A stretch of 64,000 nucleotides of DNA from Ruminococcus sp. AF46-10NS (GTDB taxonomy: Bacteria; Bacillota; Clostridia; Lachnospirales; Lachnospiraceae). Below the pieces are notes generated by a model. That model ran no database searches, was not told where the DNA came from, and worked only from the letters and a program-made list of their open reading frames with translations. Position 1 is the stretch's first letter. Each line of letters begins with the position of its first letter. Positions 57,066 to 64,000 of this stretch are shown here, piece by piece. The stretch spans positions 1 through 64,000 of the forward strand of contig NZ_QRNF01000014.1 of assembly GCF_003474435.1 (NCBI RefSeq), given 5' to 3'. The position numbers were made by a program, and so were the translations under genes.

Positions 57066-58156
57066 ATGAAAACCATAGGTTTTATCGGCCTGGGACTCAT
57101 TGGCGGTTCCGTTGCCAGAACCATCCGAAAATTTCATCCGGATTACCATCTGCTGGCTTTTGACACAGACAGAGAAGCTCTGGCAGAAGCAGTCAGCAGT
57201 AATATCATAGACGGTGTATGTGATATTGAGGACGAACGTTTCCGCAGCTGCGATTACATTTTCCTCTGCGCACCAGTAGAATTCAATGTGGAATACATGG
57301 AGAAGATGAAAGACTCCCTTGGCGAGAACTGTATCCTCACAGATGTGGGAAGCGTCAAGAGTATCATCCACGAAAAGGTAACTGAGCTTGGATTAGATTC
57401 CAGATTTATCGGCGGACACCCGATGGCAGGATCTGAGCGCAGCGGTTTTTCTAATTCCAGTGATCATCTTCTTGAGAATGCTTACTATATTATCACTCCA
57501 GGAGGCGAGGTTCCTCTGGATCGAATATCCGATTTTACGGAACTGATTTCTTCCCTTGGTGCTATTCCTCTTGTGATCACAGCAGAAGAACATGACTTCA
57601 TAACAGCCGGCGTCAGCATCTTCCTCATATCGTAGCTTCTGCTCTTGTCAACCTTGTTAAACTTCTGGACAATGAGGCAGAATACATGAAGATGATCGCA
57701 GCAGGCGGTTTCCGCGATATTACACGTATTGCTTCCTCGTCTCCGATCATGTGGGAGCAGATCTGCCTGGAAAATCAGAAGAATATCTCCACAGTTCTGG
57801 ATGAATTCATCCGTATGCTGATCCAGATCCGCTGTTCCATTGATAATAAAGAATCTGACAATATTTTTGATATGTTCGCAAGCTCCAAGGACTACCGCGA
57901 TTCTATTGATATTCTGGACAACAGCCTGATTCCCCGCTCTTATGTCCTTTATATTGATGTGGCTGATGAAGCCGGTGCTATCGCGACTATCGCAACCATA
58001 CTTGCAACAGAAAAGGTCAGCATCAAGAATATCGGCATTATCCATAACCGTGAATTTGAAGACGGCGTTCTGAAGATCGAGTTCTACACAGACCAGGCTT
58101 TAGAGCAGGCGAAAGTTCTTCTTAATAAACGTAATTACAAAATCTGCGAACGCTGA
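57066..58156 (+). CDS. tyrA: Prephenate dehydrogenase (frameshifted as sequenced)
   Basis: Oxidative decarboxylation of prephenate to 4-hydroxyphenylpyruvate for tyrosine. Rossmann start GFIGLGLIGGSVART, then CAPVEFN, DVGSVKS, GGHPMAGSERSG, and a C-terminal ACT domain (YIDVADEAGAIATIATIL). Two frames are joined by adding one C near 57617: AGVS continues as HLPHIVASALVNLVKLLDNEAE, the family's conserved segment. About 363 residues. First gene of a unit with aroA. Confidence 0.94.
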
Positions 58157-58162
58157 TGAATG

Positions 58163-58221
58163 TCAGACACCAAAACAGATTTTCATTATATAAATCATGC
58201 GCGATCCGTACTGGTGTCTGA
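58163..58221 (+). repeat. Inverted repeat in the tyrA-aroA gap
   Basis: TCAGACACCA (58163-58172) and TGGTGTCTGA (58212-58221), perfect 10-base arms, 39-base loop, without a T tract, just upstream of aroA. May modulate expression of aroA or stabilise the mRNA. Confidence 0.5.
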
Positions 58222-58233
58222 AACAAAAACTAA

Positions 58234-59527
<1,294 letters not shown>

Positions 59528-59588
59528 TATATGATCAATGCCAGGATTATTCTTCACTGATCCGGCAATCCGAGTAAAAATATTCAAC

Positions 59589-59652
59589 GGAACTTTTTAT
59601 CTGTACGCTTCCTGCTCTGGCTTTGGCAGACAGATAAAAAGTTCCTTTTTTA
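59589..59652 (+). terminator. aroA terminator
   Basis: GGAACTTTTTATCTG and its complement CAGATAAAAAGTTCC followed by TTTTTTATTTTTC. Confidence 0.9.
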
Positions 59653-59720
59653 TTTTTCTTTGATTTTTTTGCATATATTTCATCTTTTCGGAAATGCTAT
59701 TCTCAAGATAAAACATTTTT

Positions 59721-59782
59721 TTGATAAAGTTTATCCTTTTTCTTCCAGTTTACCCCTTTTCAAATTGATAAAGCCATGATAT
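59721..59782 (+). promoter_or_regulatory. Operator-like repeats before the D-2-hydroxyacid dehydrogenase gene
   Basis: GATAAA-G-TTTATC (59723-59735) is a perfect palindrome, and TTGATAAAG recurs at 59721 and 59765. A weak promoter may use TTTTCA and TATTAT near 59780. The factor that binds is unknown. Confidence 0.4.
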
Positions 59783-59825
59783 TATTTTGTCCGGAAAAAT
59801 AATATTCCAGAGAGGAGCAACTATT

Positions 59826-60812
59826 ATGAGAATTTTGTTTTATGACACCAAGAGCTACGATAAGGAATTTTTTGAGAAGCTGCTTCCGTCCTATCCAGGC
59901 ATTGAAATCAAATTTATTGAAGCCAACATCCATGAGGAAACAGCAACTCTTGCCCACGGCTATGATGCCATCTGCGCATTTGTAAATGCTGACCTTGGCG
60001 CACCGGTAATTGAAGAACTGCACCGTCAGGGTGTAAAGCTGATTCTGATGCGCTGTGCCGGATACAACAATGTTGATCTGGAAACAACAGTTAAATGCGG
60101 AATCCAGGTTGTCCGTGTCCCTGGCTATTCCCCGGAAGCAGTTGCCGAGCACGCGATGGCTCTTGCCCTGACAGCCAACCGCCATACACATAAAGCCTAT
60201 ATCAAATGCCGTGAAAACAATTTTGCACTGAACGGTCTGATGGGTGTGAACTTTTATCAGAAAACAGCCGGTATTATCGGTACCGGAAAAATCGGTCAGG
60301 CTATGGCAAAGATCTGCCGCGGTTTTGGCATGCGTGTCATTGCCTACGATCTTTTCCCAAATAAAAGCCTGGATTTTCTGGAATATGTTTCACTGGACGA
60401 ACTTCTTGCAACCAGTGATCTGATCAGCCTTCACTGTCCGATGACTCCGGAGACAGAGCATCTGATTAATTCTGAAACTATTGCAAAAATGAAAGACGGC
60501 GTGATCCTGGTCAACACTTCCAGAGGTGGATTGATCAAAACCGATGATCTTATTGCAGGAATCCGTGACCATAAATTCTTTGCTGTTGGTCTGGATGTTT
60601 ATGAAGAAGAATCTGCTTATGTATACGAGGATATGTCCAGCAGCATTCTCCCGACTTCCACCATCCAGCGTCTGCTGTCTTTCCCGAATGTTACCATGAC
60701 TTCCCATCAGGGATTCTTCACAGTTGAGGCACTGACCAATATCGCTGAGACAACACTGGAAAATGCACGTGCATTTATGAACGGCGAGGAACTGAAAAAT
60801 CAGGTTCAGTGA
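59826..60812 (+). CDS. D-2-hydroxyacid dehydrogenase (D-lactate dehydrogenase type)
   Basis: NAD-dependent, 328 residues. The Rossmann motif GIIGTGKIGQAMAKI lies near 150, with catalytic residues in MRCAGYNNVDLE, NTSRGGLIKTDDL, LDVYEEES and SHQGFFT. It resembles LdhA-type enzymes, reducing pyruvate to D-lactate. The ATG at 59826, after GAGGAG, is favoured over an upstream in-frame ATG at 59787. Monocistronic with its own terminator. Confidence 0.9.
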   Translation: MRILFYDTKSYDKEFFEKLLPSYPGIEIKFIEANIHEETATLAHGYDAICAFVNADLGAPVIEELHRQGVKLILMRCAGYNNVDLETTVKCGIQVVRVPGYSPEAVAEHAMALALTANRHTHKAYIKCRENNFALNGLMGVNFYQKTAGIIGTGKIGQAMAKICRGFGMRVIAYDLFPNKSLDFLEYVSLDELLATSDLISLHCPMTPETEHLINSETIAKMKDGVILVNTSRGGLIKTDDLIAGIRDHKFFAVGLDVYEEESAYVYEDMSSSILPTSTIQRLLSFPNVTMTSHQGFFTVEALTNIAETTLENARAFMNGEELKNQVQ

Positions 60813-60846
60813 TGAGTCACTGATTTTTTTCAAATTATTGGATATT

Positions 60847-60892
60847 AAAAAAACCGGACACAGATTAATTAATATCTGTATCCGGGTTTTTT
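60847..60892 (+). terminator. Terminator after the hydroxyacid dehydrogenase
   Basis: AAACCGGACACAGAT and ATCTGTATCCGGGTTT with a T tract. Confidence 0.85.
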
Positions 60893-60919
60893 ATTCATAA
60901 TTAAGCAAATATTTATTCC

Positions 60920-61449
60920 TTAATAAATCTCTTCAAATGATTCCCCATCATCCGCGGTATAATACACACGCTTTCCATCCTGGGTAAAAATGATCTTCTG
61001 CTTTCCATCTGTATCTAGGCTACACTGCTGATAAGTAACACCATCCTCAACAGGAAACATATTATCTGCATTATCATAAGTTTCCGCTTTCAGATTTGAT
61101 GGAACATGTCCATATTCATAAATATATTCAGCCACATCATCCTTATCAGTATAAGTGCCTTTCTCATCCAGCTTCTTCTGGCTCTCTGTACTGTCTGTGG
61201 AAGCATCGGAACTGTTCTCTTTATTTTTTGTCTCATCCGCTTCCAGATCTCCCTGGCCATCTCATCTTCATCTGCCACTGTCATCTCATCATCGGTATTC
61301 TCATCCATGGATTCCAGCTCATCATCTGTCAATGGTTCCAGGTCATCCTGGAAAGCAGACTCGTCATATTTTGCTTTCTCCTTGCAGCCGCCCAGCATCA
61401 GCACAGCAGCTCCTGTTATTGCCAAAAGAAAAAATTTAAACTTTCTCAT
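60920..61449 (-). CDS. Putative lipoprotein (frameshifted as sequenced)
   Basis: About 176 residues. The signal peptide MRKFKFFLLAITGAAVLMLGGC ends in a lipobox Cys (C22), then an acidic linker rich in Glu/Asp, then a folded domain (VAEYIYEYGHVPSNLKAETY, KQKIIFTQDGKRVYYTADDG). The upper frame from 61449 shifts near 61258, where adding one G gives DEMGQGDLEADE and leads to the stop at 60920. Ribosome site AAAGGAG lies inside the nfo 3' end, four bases after the nfo stop. Function unknown. Confidence 0.75.
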
Positions 61450-61452
61450 GAA

Positions 61453-62298
61453 TCAAGCTCCTTTCACAGCATATAGTTCTCTCAAAAGTGCAATTTCTCT
61501 TTTCCATCCCTCATCATCATTCGGTGTCTCCAGAATAAACGGAATTCCTTCTAATGCCGGATGACACACTACATTTACAAGCGCATCCAGCCCGATCTCT
61601 CCTTCACCGATCTTCGCATGGCGGTCTTTGTGGCTGCCCAGACCATTCATGCTGTCATTCAGATGAACTGTTTTCAGTCTGGAAAGTCCGATCACCTGAT
61701 CAAATTCATGAAGCACACCATCCAGGTCATGGACAATATCATATCCTCCATCCCACACGTGACAGGTATCCAGACAGACGCCCAGTTTATCATTCTTCTC
61801 CACCCGGTCAATAATCTCTCTCAGTTCCTGAAATGTTGATCCCACTTCAGAGCCCTTACCTGACATGGTTTCCAGAAGAACCATAGTGCTCTGTTCATCT
61901 GTGAGAACTTCATTAAGAATTTCCGAAATCTTGGCAATCCCTATTTCTGTTCCCTGGCCTACATGACTTCCCGGATGAAAATTATAATAATTCCCCGGTG
62001 TATATTCCATACGCTTCAGGTCATCTGCCATAACCTCCCTGGCAAAATCTCTCAGATTTTCTTTGGCCGCGCAGGCATTCATGACATATGGAGCATGAGC
62101 CACCAGCTTTCCGAACTGATTTTCCCTGGCCAGTTCCAGAAACTTCTCCACATCCTGCTGATCGATCTCTTTCGCCTTGCCGCCCCGCGGATTCCTGGTA
62201 AAAAACGCAAATGTATTCCCGCCGTTTTTCAGCATCTGACGGCCCATGGCGGCATAGCCTTTGGACGAACTTGTATGATTTCCGATATATAGTACCAT
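61453..62298 (-). CDS. nfo: Deoxyribonuclease IV (AP endonuclease)
   Basis: Base-excision repair enzyme cutting at abasic sites. 281 residues, the usual size for Nfo. Zn-binding residues appear in [71 protein letters not shown] and [15 protein letters not shown]. The first gene of a two-gene unit with a lipoprotein. Confidence 0.95.
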   Translation of the reverse strand: MVLYIGNHTSSSKGYAAMGRQMLKNGGNTFAFFTRNPRGGKAKEIDQQDVEKFLELARENQFGKLVAHAPYVMNACAAKENLRDFAREVMADDLKRMEYTPGNYYNFHPGSHVGQGTEIGIAKISEILNEVLTDEQSTMVLLETMSGKGSEVGSTFQELREIIDRVEKNDKLGVCLDTCHVWDGGYDIVHDLDGVLHEFDQVIGLSRLKTVHLNDSMNGLGSHKDRHAKIGEGEIGLDALVNVVCHPALEGIPFILETPNDDEGWKREIALLRELYAVKGA

Positions 62299-62380
62299 TT
62301 TTCTGTAATCTCCCTGTAATTCTTATTTGCAGTATCATTATAACAAAAACTCTTTTTTCTGAAAAGTCCGGGATTCTTCC

Positions 62381-62409
62381 TTTACATTGTTTCCAATTCT
62401 TTCTATAAT
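62381..62409 (+). promoter_or_regulatory. Promoter of the CapA-like gene
   Basis: TTTACA (62381-62386), a 17-base spacer, TATAAT (62404-62409). Confidence 0.7.
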
Positions 62410-62445
62410 AAATGTATCTTTACATATGAAGGAGAAAGAAAAAAC

Positions 62446-64000
62446 ATGCCAAACGATAATCGAAGACAGCCGGATCATGGCCATGATCCGGAACATGCCC
62501 GCCAGGAAGCTCTCCGTGCACGCGAAGCACGGCAGCAGCGTTCCGGCAGGGAAGGAGCCCGGCAGCACAGAACTGCCTCTTCCGGCACTTCCCGCCAGGT
62601 CTCATCTGCTGCAGACAGACATTCATCTTCACATAATTCTGCAGCATCTCGCAGAAAAGCGATTTCCCACAACTCCCGCTATCAGCAGGTTCGCCGCCAG
62701 AAAATGTTGCTTGCAGGAGGTGGCATTCTTCTGGTACTGCTTCTGGTCATTATCTTTTCCGCACGCGCCTGCTCATCCAGAAAGGCAGCCGAGGCAGCAG
62801 CACTCCAGAAAGCCCAGGCAGAAGCCGAAGCAAAAAAAGCCCAGACGGAAGCTGCCACAGCTGAAGCAGCTAAAGAACCTGTTTCTCTTACCATCAGTGT
62901 AGTCGGCGACTGTACACTTGGAACTGATGAAACTTTTGATTATGATACCGGTTTTACTGCTTATTATGATAATAACGGAAAAGATTATTTCTTCAAAAAT
63001 GTAAAAAGCATCTTCGAAGCCGATGACCTGACCATTGCCAATTTCGAGGGAACACTTACAGATTCCGATACCCGCGAGGACAAAACATTCGCATTTAAAG
63101 CTCCTGCCGAATATGCCCAGATCCTTAACAGCGGTTCTGTAGAAACGGTAAATACCGCCAACAACCACAGCCATGATTACGGCGACCAGAGCTATACCGA
63201 TACCATGACAGCTCTTGATAACGCAGGAATTACACATTTTGGATATGATGATACAGCAGTCATGGATATAAAAGGCATCAAGGTCGGTCTTGTGGGAATC
63301 TATGAACTGAACGATCACCTTGGACGGGAACAGCAGCTGAAAGATAATATTGCCAAAGTCAAAAAGGATGGTGCAGAACTTGTTATTGTGATCTTCCACT
63401 GGGGAAATGAAACAGAAACTGTCCCGGATACCAACCAGATGACTCTTGGGCGTCTGGCTATTGATGAAGGTGCTGATCTGGTGTGCGGCCATCATCCACA
63501 TGTACTTCAGGGAATTGAGACCTATAAAGGCAAAAATATCGTCTACAGCCTCGGAAACTTCTGCTTCGGAGGAAACAGCTCTCCAAGTGATATGGATACT
63601 ATGATCTTCCAGCAGACGTTTACCATTACTTCTGAAGGTGTACAGGCAGATAACGTAACCAATATCATCCCTTGCTCCATTTCCTCTGCTGATGGATATA
63701 ACAACTATCAGCCAACTCCTGCTACCGGTGATGAGGCTACCCGTATCAAGGCGAAGATCCAGGAACGAAGCGCAGCAATTCCGGCAGCTGATTCTTCTGC
63801 TTCTTCCGGTACAACAGGAAGTACCGACAGTTCCGACAGCAATTCTACTGACAGCACAGATAGCGGCTCTTCAGGCAGTGCAGATGTTTCGGACGGAACA
63901 GACTCTTCAGGCAATAACTCTGGTGACTCTGCAAGCAGCGATGAATCTGATTATGATACCAGTTCAGACGATACATCCGATGACCAAGATTATAGCTCAG
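62446..64000 (+). CDS. CapA-family membrane protein with metallophosphatase fold (3' end outside window)
   Basis: The frame runs open from the ATG at 62446 (after AAGGAG) to the end of the window. The N-terminus is a charged, Arg/Gln-rich cytoplasmic region, then one membrane helix near residue 88-107 (LLAGGGILLVLLLVIIF), an Ala/Lys coiled stretch and the PGA_cap domain: VVGDCTLGTDE, IANFEGTLTDS, NNHSHDYG, HWGNETETVPD, GHHPHVLQGIE and YSLGNFCFGG. The C-terminal tail is rich in Ser, Asp and Thr. Members help make or anchor poly-glutamate or are surface phosphoesterases; the exact role is unknown. Confidence 0.88.
   Translation, partial: MPNDNRRQPDHGHDPEHARQEALRAREARQQRSGREGARQHRTASSGTSRQVSSAADRHSSSHNSAASRRKAISHNSRYQQVRRQKMLLAGGGILLVLLLVIIFSARACSSRKAAEAAALQKAQAEAEAKKAQTEAATAEAAKEPVSLTISVVGDCTLGTDETFDYDTGFTAYYDNNGKDYFFKNVKSIFEADDLTIANFEGTLTDSDTREDKTFAFKAPAEYAQILNSGSVETVNTANNHSHDYGDQSYTDTMTALDNAGITHFGYDDTAVMDIKGIKVGLVGIYELNDHLGREQQLKDNIAKVKKDGAELVIVIFHWGNETETVPDTNQMTLGRLAIDEGADLVCGHHPHVLQGIETYKGKNIVYSLGNFCFGGNSSPSDMDTMIFQQTFTITSEGVQADNVTNIIPCSISSADGYNNYQPTPATGDEATRIKAKIQERSAAIPAADSSASSGTTGSTDSSDSNSTDSTDSGSSGSADVSDGTDSSGNNSGDSASSDESDYDTSSDDTSDDQDYSS

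Overview
The window looks like a chromosomal segment of a Gram-positive gut Clostridium of the family Lachnospiraceae, most like Blautia and relatives. This rests on gene order and protein character, not on a database search: the TIGR03960/TIGR03936/RNase G/L21/Prp/L27/Obg block, the YicC/RemA/Gmk/RpoZ/RimO/PgsA/CinA block, SepF-based division, an L27 precursor paired with the Prp protease, LexA, and many AGGAGG ribosome binding sites. There are no rRNA or tRNA genes, CRISPR arrays or prophage. Most of it is conserved housekeeping sequence.

Layout. 1-460: the right end of an IS200/IS605-type element (3' part of tnpA plus a hairpin-rich end), abutting a XerS-like tyrosine recombinase (466-1527). 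1.7-10.6 kb, minus strand: dtd, an AI-2E-type permease, a cytidylate-kinase-like protein, a RluD-type pseudouridine synthase, lspA, aroB, ylmH, sepF, yggS and a HlyD-like membrane protein. lexA is divergent at 10.8 kb behind three SOS-box-like sites. 11.6-19.8 kb, minus strand: two adjoining ribosome and RNA operons. 19.9-23.4 kb: a nuclease/ATPase fusion, an AlkD-like glycosylase and an NhaC antiporter. 23.7-26.2 kb, plus strand: pgi and a HAD phosphatase. 26.3-31.3 kb: a secreted Ig-like protein and a two-component system with an extra membrane sensor. 31.4-36.7 kb: cinA, pgsA, rimO, rpoZ, gmk, remA, yicC. 37-38.8 kb: rqcH. 39-44.2 kb: a YihS-like sugar isomerase, a small orphan, a ClC channel, a TVP38 protein and a radical SAM enzyme. 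44.6-48.5 kb: leuS and a dicarboxylate/amino-acid symporter. 48.7-53.8 kb: a GH31/GH13 alpha-glucosidase operon with a LacI-type regulator nearby. 53.9-56.8 kb: an EF-G-like GTPase and a PHP phosphatase. 57-59.5 kb: tyrA and aroA. 59.8-64 kb: a D-2-hydroxyacid dehydrogenase, nfo with a lipoprotein, and a CapA-like protein running off the end.

The most striking property of the sequence as given is that nine genes, several normally essential or highly conserved, are broken by ten single-base shifts. Every one is repaired by adding one base, often in a short homopolymer: yggS, the 7TM sensor, cinA, rpoZ, rqcH, the LacI regulator, tyrA, aroA (twice) and the lipoprotein. This points to uncorrected deletion errors in the assembly, not to biology. 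I annotate these genes over their full reconstructed extents.

I did not find a convincing new multi-gene system. The leads I would follow are the SOS-box array before lexA, the XerS-like recombinase with its adjacent nested inverted repeat, the radical SAM enzyme with two perfect operators, the orphan YihS-type isomerase, the nuclease/ATPase fusion, and the multi-hairpin element at 36.8-36.95 kb.
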